A stretch of 64,000 bases of DNA. It comes from Zhengitettix transpicula. Lineage: Eukaryota; Arthropoda; Insecta; Orthoptera; Tetrigidae. Position 1 is the stretch's first letter, and every line of letters begins with the position of its first letter. The position numbers and the translations under genes were made by a program. A model generated the notes under the pieces. The model was not told the DNA's origin, made no database searches, and saw only the letters and a list, made by a program, of their open reading frames with translations. Positions 21,480 through 33,685 of the stretch are shown here, piece by piece. Location of the stretch: the NCBI GenBank assembly GCA_037074705.1, contig CM073593.1:10669001-10733000 (forward strand), given 5' to 3'.

Positions 21480-21944
21480 CAAACTGTTATCCTATTCTCG
21501 CCGAGATGCCACAGAGCAGCATCCTTGACCATCTAATATACGTCTTATTTACATCAGACTTACCATCCTCAAGGGAAGTAAACACAAGTATCTTTGCTGA
21601 CGATACAGCAATACACATACAGACCCTGATGCTGCAGCACAGAATCTTCAAGAACATCTACTAAGAATTGAGACCTGGCTAAAACGATGGAAAATAAAAG
21701 TAAATGAATCGAAATCATCACACACTTTGCCTTAAAAAGGAACGTTGTCCTACAGTTAAGCTCAACCAAGAGGAAATTCCCAAATTAGAAGCAGTGAAAT
21801 ATCTTGGTCTTCACGTAGACACCAATCTTAAATAGAGGGAACATATAAATAAAAACAAAAGCAAATATATTTCAAATCTTAGGTATTAAACTGGCTGATT
21901 GGACGCAAATCAAAATTATTAATAGGCCCTACCTAAAATAAACA
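21480..21944 (+). pseudogene. Jockey-clade LINE RT, 5' half, split by a PLE
   Basis: The peptide line runs PQSSILDHLIYVLFTSDLP, IFADDTAI (catalytic FADD intact at 21592-21603), LRIETWLKRWKIKVNESKS, EAVKYLGLHVDTNL and WLIGRKSKLL. These are the palm and thumb blocks of Jockey RT in the right order. Stops and frameshifts interrupt it, and PQG has become PQS. The reading resumes at 23013 after an inserted Penelope-like element. The start is lost. The minus-strand frame at 21569-21769 is a shadow. Confidence 0.85.
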
Positions 21945-23012
21945 CACCTGACTTATCTTTTAGAATTATTATTGCTTCTACTGGTAGACCCTTACACAAC
22001 ATTTCCTCCTACATTCATAACATGTTTTCTAAGGCCCTCAATGAAGAAAACCATTCTTCTGTTATAAATTCTTACCAATTTATTCATAAAATCAAGCATC
22101 AAAGTCCGTCATGACCACTCTTTAATTTCTCTTGATGTCGTTTTCTTACTCAACTCTATTCCCAACGATTTAGTCATTAGCAGTTTCAAAACCAGATGGC
22201 CCATTTTCAGTCAATATACTAAAATTCCATTTCATGAAATGTTATGCATTGTAAATCTAATCCTCAACTCCACTTATTTCAAGTTTAATCAGGTAAACTA
22301 TAATCAAATCAAAGGTTCTCCCATGGGAAGCCCCCTTAGACCTACATTTTCTGAGATACTCATGAGAGTTTTAGAAAATTTTTGTCTTTCTCTACTTCCT
22401 GTCGAACCACTTTGCTGCTACATCAGTTATGTACATGACATTTTTTTTGTATTAATACCTCTCAAATCAACCTTATAGTCAATACTTTCTGTAATTATCA
22501 TCCCAACTTACAATTCACCCATGAACTTGAATTGAACCGTTCTCTTAATTTCCTTGATGTCACTGTATCCATCCACAATACTTCCATTCTCACCAATTGG
22601 TTCAGGAAACCTACATACTCTGAACATGTTCTCAATTACCTTGCTGATAATTATCCAAACCAAAAGAGAGCTTTGTAGACAGAGCCATATTACTTTCTAA
22701 CTCTAAGTTCCATAAACACAACTTAAATATTGTCCGAAACATTCTAATTTCCAATGAGTACCCTTTAAATTTTATTATTAAACACATAAACAACAGGTTG
22801 AACAAAATGCAATATCCTACTGTCAATAGTCCCCAAACACCTCAAGCAAAATTTTTTCTCGTAGTCCCTTATTACAAATTTCTACATAACAAATTTAACC
22901 AAATATTCAAAGAATTTTCCTAGAAAATCCTGACAAAAGGGACAAGGATCCCAGAAACGTTGTGTGATATTTATATTATCACTTTTTTATCTGAATTGGC
23001 TATTTTTCTTAT
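21945..23012 (+). mobile_element. Penelope-like element (family B) nested in a Jockey LINE
   Basis: The RT part reads SLISLDVVFLLNSIPNDL, then NYNQIKGSPMGSPLRPTFSEI, the PLE form of the motif before the catalytic box. The catalytic YVDD is altered to YVHD at 22428-22439, so the RT is inactive. The linker (22520-22925) matches 1890-2330 closely. The GIY-YIG domain is absent: the linker runs directly into CCTGACAAAAGGGACAAGG and the tail AGAAACGTTGTGTGATATT, with a clean GGGA/TCCC stem II. The element ends TTTTTCTTATTT. AAACACACCT before and AAACAAACACCTT after may be a degraded target duplication. Confidence 0.85.
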
Positions 23013-23330
23013 TTAGAAAACAAACACCTTATATACAAAGCAGTAATAAAACCTATATGGACGTACGGAGTAGAAATCTGGGGTTGTGCAGCCATGTCTC
23101 AGATCACTATTATGCAGCAAGTGCAATCGAAAATCCTTGGCAGTATAACAAATGCTCCCTGGTATGAATCCAACTTACATACATATCTAGAAGACGACAT
23201 CAAAGATAAAAATCGCAAACATCATACGAAACTTGAAAGCCATCCCAATCCACTACTAGAGCCGTTACTGCAGGCTATGGACAATCAAAGACTGAAGAGC
23301 TGCTGGCCGTTAAACTTGAATAGGAACTTA
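23013..23330 (+). pseudogene. Jockey-clade LINE, C-terminal part
   Basis: This is the continuation of 21480-21944: ENKHLIYKAVIKPIWTYGVE, IWGCAA, QVQSKILGSITNAPWYESN and LHTYLEDDIKDKN. These are the typical C-terminal blocks of Jockey ORF2 (KPIWTYG...LWG, and NAPWY). The frame stays open to 23408 but similarity stops near SCWPLNLNR at about 23320. Joining the two halves across the PLE gives a continuous order of Jockey motifs, which is the evidence for nesting. Confidence 0.85.
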
Positions 23331-23599
23331 GGTGGCGTTGTTGGATTCTCACCTTTTCACGACATCAGTACAAGAAACTCTTATACATTGTACAAATTAT
23401 TAAATTAGCTTAAAGATCATATGATTGTTAATTGCGAGGAATAGAATAATAAAAGTTGCAATTGTGTGTAAATGCGGTAAATGTACACAAAGTGGAAAAA
23501 TTTTAAACGTAAAATGAGTAGATGTTATTAATTTTTCAGTGTTGTAACAACTCTATCCTGGCTAATTGGCCAACAATGCGATGAGCATGTGAAAAAGAT

Positions 23600-23900
23600 T
23601 TACTTAATGCTATAAAAGGGGCGCGAAGTGCTGTGACGGATCTGCGTCGCATCGATCGCACAATCTCTTTGGCGGTGTGCTGTAGTCCTGATTGGTTAAT
23701 GGGGTGGAGTCCCCTTCACTCAAGTGTGCATGTTTTATGGGCGCAGAGCAGAGAGTGTACGGCTGTCACATTAACACGCCTCTTGACACCCCGTACGCCA
23801 TATTAGCACAAGAGATTTGCGACTCACACACAAAGCATCAGTTATTGCCCTAATTGCACGGTCACGAGTCAAAATCTTAATTTACATGTTTTCACAAGAG
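23600..23900 (+). promoter_or_regulatory. GC-rich island with TATA box
   Basis: TATAAAAGGGGCGCG at 23611-23625 is a textbook TATA sequence, followed by a CpG-containing 280-bp region (GCGTCGCATCGATCGC, GCACGGTCACGAG, GCGGCGGCGAACACGGCG). No exon was identified downstream. It could be a host core promoter or a promoter from an unrecognised repeat. Confidence 0.3.
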
Positions 23901-23987
23901 CGGCGGCGAACACGGCGTCTATTAGGCTTAAAAGATTTATGTCGTTCGGTTTACGTTCTCGCTAACAAAACATAAAATCGGATTCCA

Positions 23988-24300
23988 TCTATATGTATAT
24001 TTGTGTATGTTCCGCATACACTGGAGTAATTTCAACCAGATGTTTTACAATCTATGAGCACACTGTAGCGATAATATGTTAATAGCCTCTACTGGTGGAT
24101 CTACCAGTAATTTCAACCTTAAACGAAATAGTTAGGCACCACCCCAAGGAGGGGTGGAAAGGGGGTGACAAAAGTAATGCAAAAAAGACCGAAATTGATG
24201 TGAAATCAGAAGTTTTGGGGGTCGCTGAGTTTAATACTGAAATTTCAGCCCTTATCAGCATAGATATGGGTGGTTTGGGTTACAGGGTGGCGAAAAAAAT
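23988..24300 (+). mobile_element. Helitron-like remnant
   Basis: A|TCTATATGTATATTTGTG followed by GTATGTTCCGCATACACTGG resembles the 5' start of the element at 17755. Later blocks (AGGGGTGGAAAGGGGGTGAC, GTCGCTGAGTTTAATACTG) match the same family. No CTRR end is found. Frames on both strands here (24079-24412) have no recognisable domain and are rejected. Confidence 0.5.
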
Positions 24301-24761
24301 GTCCAATATATCCAATCCATCGGCTTTCGCTGTCCCTGAGGTAAATAATAACACTCCAGATGTCCATAAAGTTCAAGTTCAGTCTCTTCAACGTGGGTTT
24401 GCTGGCGAGTGAAGTCATATAGCATCACTCAATATCTTCTGTTCTGGTTTGCATAGATATTGCGTTATCACTCTGTGACTTTCGTCAAACGCTTAATTAA
24501 TATTTATTCAAGATATTGATTAAAATATTCAATTGAATTTATGTTTCAAAGTAATAATTATTGTATCGAGTCGAGGAAAAAATGTAAAAAAAATATTTAG
24601 TTCACCACATGAAAGTAAAACATTACAATAGTATTCTCTGCATTCTAAAAATAAAACTTATCCTAATGATCTGCTTGCTCTCAGGACATAGTAATTCCAC
24701 AGATTCCTATTATTGAAATGATATATTTTTAATATTATTATTGTATATTAAATTTGAATTA

Positions 24762-25660
24762 AAGTATCAACGCGGAAAAATCTTGATCAGAACAGGAATC
24801 GAAGCCGGGACCTCCGGATTACCGCCAAGAAGTTCTAACAACTGACCTTTCGTGTCGACTACAGCTTCGGTTCGAAAATTCTCCATCAATTAGATGCAGG
24901 CGCGCACCTATCAATTACTAAATCACAATTCTTACCTGGCTCTAAATTTTAGGACTTCATTCAATAAAGCATTTTTATCTGTAAATTTCTCAGGGGATTT
25001 AGAACTTTCAATCAAATAATAGAGAGAAGGCTTTTGAAAGCTCAAGTCATCGAGGCCATAAAATTTCATTTAATTAAAATATAAGGATTGTAAAATATTG
25101 ACTGTTTAGGCAGGAATCGAATCCGGGACCTCCGCTTTCATGGCAACTGAGCTACCCGTGTCAACTCCAGATCCGGTGCGCAAATTCGACATCCATTAGA
25201 TGTAGGTCTACTTAGAATTTACTAAGTCGCAATTCTTACATGGCCCTAAATTGTAGGTCCTCAATCAATAATATTTTTATATTAAATGGATCAAGAAATT
25301 CAGAAATTTCAATTCAAGAGTAGAGAGAAAGTTTTCAAAAGCTCAGGCGTCCATGAAATTCAATTGAATTAAAATATCAGGATGGAAAAATCTCGAGCGG
25401 AACAGGAATCAAAATCGGGACCTCCGCTTTTCTATGCATAATCTCTACCAACTGAACTAGATCCAGTGCAAAATTTCTCCAGAATTTACGAAATCACAAT
25501 TTTTACATAGTTTAATTTTTTGGACCTTATTGAATAACGGATTTTTGTATGCTAATGGATTTTGTGTTCACAGGTAGCTCAGTTGGTAAAACTCTCTACC
25601 CGATAATTGAAGGACCTATTTTTCCATCCTGATACTTTAATTGATATTATAAATAAATTA
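24762..25660 (-). repeat. Three tandem units of a tRNA-like repeat
   Basis: Units begin near 24762, 25071 and 25376 and are about 300 bp each. Each opens with a GGAAAAATCTYGA-like block, then a plus-strand CAGGAATCGAATCCGGGACC whose complement is a B-box (GGATTCGATTCC). Next comes an ACTGAGCTACCCGTG whose complement holds an A-box (TAGCTCAGTTG). Each then has TCCATYARATG, AATTTACTAARTC and a Y-rich tail with GAGAGAARG-like blocks. A fourth tRNA-like head lies in the opposite direction at 25572-25600 (AGGTAGCTCAGTTGGTAAAA). I take these as SINE-derived repeats in tandem, not functional tRNAs. Confidence 0.65.
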
Positions 25661-25669
25661 ATCAATAAT

Positions 25670-26600
25670 ATCTTACCTATATATATTCTTCGTTTTTGAA
25701 CCGCAGTCCTACTTTCAGTTAATTTTTGTTTGTCCTCTACGTCTCCTATATATAGCAAAAATGACCTTGTCGTAACGGAATTACTTTGTATTACGATTCT
25801 TAATGTACAAATACTTAATTATAAATAAAACTAATCCCGATTGATTTGTTAGTTACGCTATAAATTTTTAGAAAGTCGTGCAGTGACTGATCTTACTGAC
25901 GCAGCCAGTTGTTACATAATTAAGGATGACGTTTCTCAGCGAACCCCTTAACCAAAATGAATATCGAGATAATTTATCGCCCCGAGTATCCAACCCTTTT
26001 TGATCTCCGCCCCTGTTCGCGCCACTGCTACTTCGGAACAATAACGGCGTTGGGGGTGGCATGGCGCCAACAAACCGTGAGAAAACAAATGGCGGTAATT
26101 GCTTAGCTAATTAATTAATTTTGGCTCTACATTAAGGTATATTAGAAAACAAAGCCTCTTCGCGAGCAAATTTGTCACCATACTGTTTCGGGAACCTGGC
26201 TAGAAGAAGTGACAAGTCTAAGACATATGACTCAAGTTAGCGTAGTCGGTGTTCATTATTTACGGAAGTCAGTAAAATATGTTGGGATATTTTCAGCAAA
26301 AATAAAGTTCCCTAGATTACAGTCTCTTGTGTCAGAAATTGTTTAGGAGGGCTGATGTAAGTCCGGGAAAAGAAGTTTGTGCTGCTAAAGTTTCCAGACA
26401 TTACTATGCAAGCTACAAAATGTCTTCAAAACTCACGTTTATTTAAATATTAAGGATTCATGTTTAAAAATATTGTAACGGGTAATCCTTAATTTATTAA
26501 ATTTATTTTATCAGTATAATTTTTTATTTAACTTCATACAAATTTCGGTGAAAGTTTTAATTTGAACATTAGCGACAATTTCGTCAACAAGCTTGTAAAA
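25670..26600. other. No gene recognised
   Basis: AT-rich with a GC-richer patch near 25920-26080. The 64-codon minus-strand frame there has no motif. Confidence 0.45.
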
Positions 26601-26639
26601 GCTCTTAAGAAAATGTTTTGAGCTTATGTCATTGCGACA

Positions 26640-27245
26640 AAGACGGAGTTAAAAACATCTGGCTGGCAAAAACAAGCTGCAAATCACGAACGATCAGGCG
26701 CGCTTCGGACGTGCACCTGGCGCTATTGTCCGAGAATTTGGTGGAAAACCCAAAATTGTTGGGTACGATGGAACGTGGCTTGCTGCGTCGATCATAACCC
26801 CGCTCTCCAGGGAGTAATTATGGAAAAGCGAGGGAAAAAGTGGATGATTGATTGGTGGATCGAACCACATGCTGTATTAAGACAACCAATCAAAGGAGGA
26901 GTGAAGGAATCGTCGAGAGAGGATTCGGTCTGAGGAGTGAGTAGCGAGAGGTGGTCTAAGAAAAAACTCGAGACTTCGTTCAAGGCAATAGCTGCCTATC
27001 TAACTCTGAATGTCTGGGTTTAAGTGATCCATCATATGAATCATCCACCAGGAGAAAAAGAAGGAAGAATAACGTGCGTAAGTACGTTACACGATCGCCA
27101 GCACCGTCCAATGTCATCGTGCAGCCATCAACACGGCCGTCGCCGATGCCTTCCTGTTGGAAGCTTCGAGCAGGAAACTAAACAGTACGTCCCAAAGAAG
27201 TACGTAAATCTCTCTTGTTCTCTGCTACGCGCGAAAAACACGTAA
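26640..27245. other. GC-richer region, unclassified
   Basis: CpG content is raised from 26680 to 27230. The frames 26792-26983 (minus) and 27024-27245 (plus) are short and lack motifs. A repeated TGATTGATTGGTGGATCG-like stretch is present, but nothing was identifiable. Confidence 0.3.
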
Positions 27246-27559
27246 TTCCACTCTGATATAATTATTATAATTAATGTAATTAACTATTAAAATAAACAAA
27301 TACCCCTTTAAACTCCCATAGCAATTAATCTGATTTTTCCTGTCATCTGAAACTGTGAGACTCGCAGTATACTGCGTCTTCTGTACGATAAATTAAGACA
27401 GCATCAACTTATAAATATGAAGGGGCTAAAATATTTCAGTGTGAAATTTAAATTAATAATGAATTGACCGATAGTTACACTTTTTTCGCCAGGATTTAAA
27501 TGCTAGATCAGCTAAAAGAATTAATATGAACCTTATAACTGCGACCTCGAATGAAGCGA

Positions 27560-27625
27560 ACTTTGAATATCTCACGACTTATTTGGAATTAAGGCCGAAA
27601 CGTTGTCATAGCACAAAATAAACAT
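27560..27625 (+). ncRNA. Possible PLE-type tail core
   Basis: GGCCGAAACGTTGTCATAG at 27591-27609 resembles the GAAAC-GTT core of PLE tails in this window. The CUGANGA half is not clear, and no coding remnant adjoins it. Confidence 0.25.
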
Positions 27626-27909
27626 TTGATATGATTATATTAATGGTAACGACTATCATATGGTTTCAATATACTTAACATGGATTAAACCACATTCAGT
27701 CAACATAAAAATAATTTATTTGACAACAAGGAACTGAAAAAATTATGTTTATGTTGACTAAAGGTGGTTTAAGTCACGTTAAAACATTTAATACTTTTTA
27801 ACATGAATGTAGTCTGGTGTCTATAGTAACCTAGATTTCTTTTGGTTAAAACGCGTACTTCTTCAACGTTTTAACAATGTATATTTTTCTAGTTCATCAT
27901 CTGCATAAT

Positions 27910-27927
27910 TTATATATATATATATAT
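27910..27927. repeat. (TA)n tract
   Basis: A short TA run ends at the TG of the next LTR. Confidence 0.9.
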
Positions 27928-28905
27928 TGTGGTAATTAAAAGGAAATAATTAATTAATAAACAGAAATTTGGACTCGCATCGTTAGCGGCTTAAAACACA
28001 CACGTGTGGCAAGAATGCCATGTTTGTGGGTAATTGTAGGCTGTTTGGTTCGCTAGTTGCGCATAACAGAGTCTGTGGAGAGGCGGGCTACAGTAAAGTC
28101 GTCTTGGAAACATATAGCAGCGGACAGACGAAAGGGATAATATCCAGAAAGTGTCTGGATACATGTAACAACTGCTAAATCAGTAAGATCATTTGTAATA
28201 ACTACGTCATATTCAACGCTGAATGTTTAGAGCGTAGAATATAAATCATTATATTCTCGATTGAAAACACTTTCTTCGATTTTGGGAGCCCAGGCAACTG
28301 CATCCAGCAGTTAATAAACTTCGGAACGAGCGTATTTCCTGAACGAACAGTGAACTATTTTGCAAACGAAAAGTGTTTATTAAAATCAGTGTTAAAAATG
28401 GCCTGTCTATAAAGTGATATAAGTGTGTGTGTGTACGAACGAGCCTAATTTCCTTGTGTACCGGAGACAGTAAGTTAAAATTTCACAGAATTACTATTTT
28501 TAAACTCATAAGTAAAGATATTATCGTCATATTTCGAATTTTGTTCAGAATTTAAAGTTCATAATTTATGTTTTTGCATTGCATTAATCTATTGATGAAG
28601 TAAGCTTGATAAAATTTAATTGTTAACAAGTAGTTCTTTACTAAAGGTCCAGTAAAAGACCCTGAGATATATTCATTGTATTATAAAAGATTAATTAATA
28701 ATGTAAATTGAAAGTTAATTTCTTAATAATTGTAAATTCATTTGATAATTTTTGAAAATTTAATTGTTTGTGAGTTAATAAATTAATTTGTCTATTTGAA
28801 AATCTTTATTATTATTAAAACAATCTATCATTTTAATAATTTAAATTACTATAAAATTGACGCATTAACGTGGCGATTTAATTGTCTTAATTAGTAATCA
28901 TTACA
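27928..28905 (+). mobile_element. Solo LTR (copy E)
   Basis: It starts TGTGGTAATTAAAAGG and ends AGTAATCATTACA, 978 bp. Order of blocks: GGGAGCCCAGGCAACTGCAT near 28282, TATAAA at 28408-28413, GTGTACCGGAGACA, the donor-like GTAAGT at 28470-28475, TATCGTCATATTTCG, the GGTCC...CCCTGAG box at 28646-28666, then ATTAACGTGGCG at 28864-28875. The start matches the LTR at 32633-33688 read on the minus strand. The right target duplication has decayed to AAAT. Confidence 0.72.
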
Positions 28906-28909
28906 AAAT

Positions 28910-29755
28910 ATATAACCTCAATATCATAAACAATTTTAATAGTCTAAAACATTCACAATTCGACCTCAATCGACAGTAATTTTTTCTCTTTAGCTCTGAA
29001 ACTCCCGTACAACGTTTACTATCTTTCTGCGACAGTACTTTCAATACACACACACTGAAAATGCGAAACCCTCTGTTTAAATAATATATAAAGAATTTTC
29101 TTGCGATTCTGTTACCTGGAATTTAAAGGCAAATATCACAATGTTACATTAAAATTTAATCAATTTCTTTCCAAGAAATACTGAAATAATCCTAACGTTC
29201 TCTAAATCTCAGGGCACAGAATCTGGGATGCAATTCTTCGCGGAATTCAAAATTAGCTTCGTGGGAATAAAAGCTTCACGAAGACGAGACATCTAGTGAT
29301 GTGCATATTAAGCCTACAAAAATCCATAGATTGCATTGTAAAGGTGAAGAAAGTATTTTTAAGTAATAATTTCGTCTGTAAGATACTTCACATTATTTAG
29401 TTTAAAAACTCATAAATTACGTATTCTATGATCCTAACTTAATTATTCAAATTATTTTAATACAAGTCTAGAAAGAAACTAAAGGAAACGATTTAAATGT
29501 AAATGCAAAGAAATTTTCATACATAAATCTGTTTTTAAATAGTTTATGATCAAATAAAAAATAATCTTTCGGATACAGTTATTTAAACAGTAAACGAAAC
29601 AATATCTTCTACACGATTTAAAAATAATAATTCAGTTTACTACCTTTTCTTAGGAGTTAATTATTATTTTTTTAATTATTAGTTTCATCTTCTAATGAGC
29701 TGCAGTAAAAGTTTTATATTTACATAAAGATATTTTAAATCGTGCAGAAACCAAT
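28910..29755. other. No gene recognised
   Basis: Very AT-rich, with stops in all frames and no repeat that I could match elsewhere in the window. Confidence 0.5.
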
Positions 29756-29759
29756 ATTT

Positions 29760-30239
29760 TTGTTGAAAATACGTAATGGGGTCAATGATAATCATGTTGT
29801 TTGTGTATAATTTCTACCCTTTTCTGTATTGAGGAAGCACACTTATGGGTGGGGGTGGAAGCGATTACGCAAAAATAAAGCGGAAACAATCAATATTAGA
29901 GTCGAATCCGGGGTTATGGATGTCACTAAGTTTAATTGTCATTAAAATTTCCGTTTAAACCCAGAGGCTGGGGTGTACATTTTCAAACGTGTTAAAATGG
30001 CCCATATTTTCAACTAAATAAATTTTTGGAGGATTAGTGAGATAGATAGCGTTTTTCCAGGTAATTTTTGCATAATTTCCACCATTTTCGGAATAGGAGG
30101 GAAGCACCTTTAGTGGACGGGGTGGTAGGGTATTACACAAAAATAACGCGAAACAACCGAGATTGGAATCGAATACGGGGTTAATAATGCCGATGAGGTT
30201 AATTATAACGTCGTGGGCAACGCCGGGCACCCAGCTGGT
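29760..30239 (+). mobile_element. Helitron-like element with 3' hairpin and CTGG end
   Basis: The block AATCGAATCCGGGGTTATGG and TTAAAATGG occurs in two successive units (about 29890 and 30165). The right end is GTGGGCAACGCCGGGCACC then CAGCTGG|T, that is, a GC hairpin relic followed by CTRR and T, the usual Helitron 3' arrangement. The family is shared with 17755-18245 and 53487-53902. The 5' start was not found. The minus-strand frame at 29955-30230 is a shadow. Confidence 0.6.
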
Positions 30240-30244
30240 ACTTA

Positions 30245-31660
30245 TATAAAAATCCTAGGCTCTGAAAATTACCTGTGCATATTTTAAGATTAATTTAATT
30301 CTGACTTTTTTGTTTGCTGTCAATACTGTTTAGTCACAATGACTATAAAAAACAATTGTATTTATATTGAATAATATTGGAGAAAATATAAAAATAAATG
30401 ATTAATTCCAATTACTTCATAACATTCACGAAGAACTGGGTAATATATTATCATGAATTTATATAAATTTAAAATATCTACACGGCCGAAATTCGACAGA
30501 TTCTCTGGGTATAAAAAACATTTTTAAGATTATTTAGATTTATTTATAGATTCCATTATTCCTATAGTATGCAAATAGGAATATTTATTTCATATGTAGA
30601 TAACAAACACAACAATGAATGTTACATGTATTAATAAAAACTCTAAGATTTTTTATATAGGATTATATTTGTCGGTAGACTGTTGGCTTTATACGGGAAT
30701 CATGAATTCTTTATTGACGAGTATTAAGCCTATGATTATCAGTTCTGAGGCACACGAATTAATAAGTAATATATCTTCATACGTTTAACAAATTTTATTA
30801 TTTTAAAACACATGTAATTCTCTTAAAACAACCTTAAATTTACAAATCAAAATATTTAATATAAGTCAAGTTAACGTCGTTTAACACTTTTTATTAATAT
30901 TTATTAGAGATTAATTAAATAACTCAAGGCTTCTGTTAATGGATTATTAGTCTCAGGCTTAGTAAACATTGTATTCAGCACGTAAAGAGAGAATCCTTCT
31001 GAAAGCACTCGAAATGACCAAAGGAGTTCCGCGTAGTTCAGTTTTCCGCATTTCAGAATTAAATGAAATTGATGTACTCGTATTTAATGAATGCAAACGT
31101 AACGCATTTCATGACTTTGAATGGATCGAAACGTTTTTGTACTAGAAAAGCGTCCGATCGCGTATTGAACCTCGCTTTCGGGACAACATTGCCTTACATC
31201 GGAGCTGTTCTGGGAGGAGCCAATTTACGTAATGGACATTAGGATAACGTTGTATGCCAAGCCCCCCAACAGAACAAGCAATCTGGCAGTAGATGCGACA
31301 GTTGTGGAACGATAAATTTACTCAGACTCATTTGTTTCTGTTCTGCTGCTGTTCGCATCCAACTCAAGACCACAGAAATAATATCTACTAATTTGGAAGT
31401 TTATGGGAGATAGTCAGCCGCGTAGTGCATGAATTTTTAAGAAATGTTTACACGTTATTACTTGTTTACATTTCATAATTTATATCTAGGACATATTTCA
31501 GAAAAATGCCAAATGTCAACAAAACCATGGAAAGATACGTCAGATGGAAATATTAGATATTTTAATTTAATGCATTGAGGTTTCCATGGACACTCGATAA
31601 TTTATCATTTATATTTTTGGTATATATGTTGCTCCGTGAAATTATATTATAGTGTTATAT
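30245..31660. other. No gene recognised
   Basis: AT-rich to about 31000, then a GC-richer patch at 31120-31390 with no reading frame or repeat match. Confidence 0.45.
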
Positions 31661-31664
31661 ATAT

Positions 31665-32620
31665 TGTAGAGATCACCAATGTGTTACGAAAGTATTTTTA
31701 ATAATTTTCATTAATCTTATTAGTGGCGTAATATAGAGGCCAGAGCATTGTAAATAACTGTCAGTGTGGCGTAATAATGCGGAGATTGGAATGGTTTCCA
31801 GTGTCTATTATTTTCGGCAGCGTGTGCAATACGCAGAACTTTTGCGAAACAGTCAGTCTGATTTGGGAGCTCGACCGATGATGGTCATGAACGGTCTGGT
31901 TTTGAAGTCCGGCCGAGGATACTCATAGAAGGGTCTAAAGCGAGTAACCACGTAGCGGGTTAGAAGATTCATATAAAGGTCTGTTCTCGTGAGTAAACAA
32001 GTAACAACGGACTGCCACGATACTAGGGTTGTCCCAGAAACGAAATTTCTAAACCTCACACATTTTATTACGCGAGATAAATACTGTGGTCGGTTTGGAA
32101 CCCTAGTAAAAGAAGGAGGTGCATATTCAACTCCGTGGTTGGAGTTTAGCGAAGTGAACCAAAGATGTGATAATTTTTCTTTAAACGAAAAATAGTGAAG
32201 TGTATAATATAATACAAGAGTAGCTCTAATAAACTGGTATGTAAAGATCTTCTTTTGTAAACGTTATATAAATATGAGTACCGTCAAATTTCTATAAATT
32301 CCTGTAAAGTTCACTGGATTTCAGTTTTATTTACATTATTTTATATTAATTGTTATTGAATATTTAATTATTATTCTTTAGATTTCGATATAATTTGTCA
32401 TAATTGCAAATTACTATAATTATTAGAGACGCAATAAGCGGCCCTGAAGAAGTGAATTCCATTAAAATTTGTAAACTAAATTAAAATCGAAATTTGTATA
32501 AATTTTTTTATCTTTAAAAGTTATCATTCAGACATAAATCATATAAATTATCTTTTCCTTTGAATTTGCATATTACATTATTTAGCTCCAACGTGATGGC
32601 TTTGAAATGATTAAATTTAA
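31665..32620 (+). mobile_element. Solo LTR (copy F, TGTAGAGATC subfamily)
   Basis: It starts TGTAGAGATCACCAATGTG after ATAT, and its first half matches 7362-7830. It keeps the CGGCCCTGAAGAAG form of the GGCCC...CCCTGAG box at 32440-32455 and GCTCCAACGTGATGG at 32585. The end is not a clean CA: the sequence passes into a (TA)n run at 32618-32633. Frames 31853-32059 (minus) and 31989-32195 (plus) are inside it. Confidence 0.62.
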
Positions 32621-32632
32621 TATATATATATA

Positions 32633-33685
32633 TTTACTATTAAATGATAATTAAATTGGCACGTTGGAGCCTCAAAATGTTGTAAATGCAATTAAATGAC
32701 AATTAAATTTCAAATTAACTTGCCCCAAAATATAATAATTACTATTAATTGAGTTTCTATGTAAGAAAATTAAAATTAAAATGATTGGATTTTAATTAAA
32801 TAAATCAGAGTTTAAAAAATACAACAAAGTTAATTTATTAAAATCAAAATTTTATAATCATTGACTCATGTTGGTAAAAACTTGATAATATGCCACGGCT
32901 TGATCTCAGGGCTGACTATCGGGCCTCCAATGAAGATTATTTACGACAAACAATTTAAAATATTCAAAGTGCGGAAATTCTTTATTTAAACAATCAGTTC
33001 AATATTGAAATCTGAAATCTGACGATAAATAGCATTTACTGTTGGGTTTATATATAATAAATTCTTTAATATACATAATCGGTTTGCTGTTTGAAAAAGA
33101 AGGATTATTGTTTAACACTTTTATATACAGACCATATTTCACAGAATTTATTTGTGGTTATTATTTACACATACAACACTTCCTGCTCGCTGTATTTGAC
33201 CACACCAATTGTTACGCTGTTCCCTCGATCAATAAATTATTAAAATCATCAAAGTTTGGTTATTAACTTGATAAAATAATCTGCTGCCCAAGAACTGACG
33301 AATCGTATAATTCGTGAACGTATGCTAGACTCCAAAATTATTCTGCATCAGGAAAATAAACAGTCGGGATACTATCGTCGCAGTTGTTTGCCCATAGACT
33401 GGAAACGGCGACTCCTAACACACTCCAGGTCTGACAAAATACATATTCTCCTATTTTCTCCCAAAAATTCACTCGTTCTGAATATCTGAGTTTTCTCACT
33501 ACTTATTGCTTTGCCTCTCAAGAACACACTAAAGTTCCGCGCGTCCAGCAATGTTTCACGACAATACACACAGCAAGCAAGCATTATAGCCAAATATTCT
33601 TGTACACAAATCTAATGTTTACGCCGCCAACAATGCAAGTCCCCAAATCTTGTTAATTAATTAATTACGTTTCCTTTTAATTACC

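Noticed and set aside
25100..25165. Functional tRNA gene
   Set aside because: A- and B-box-like motifs are present but the cloverleaf cannot close, and the sequence is one of several tandem, diverged units.
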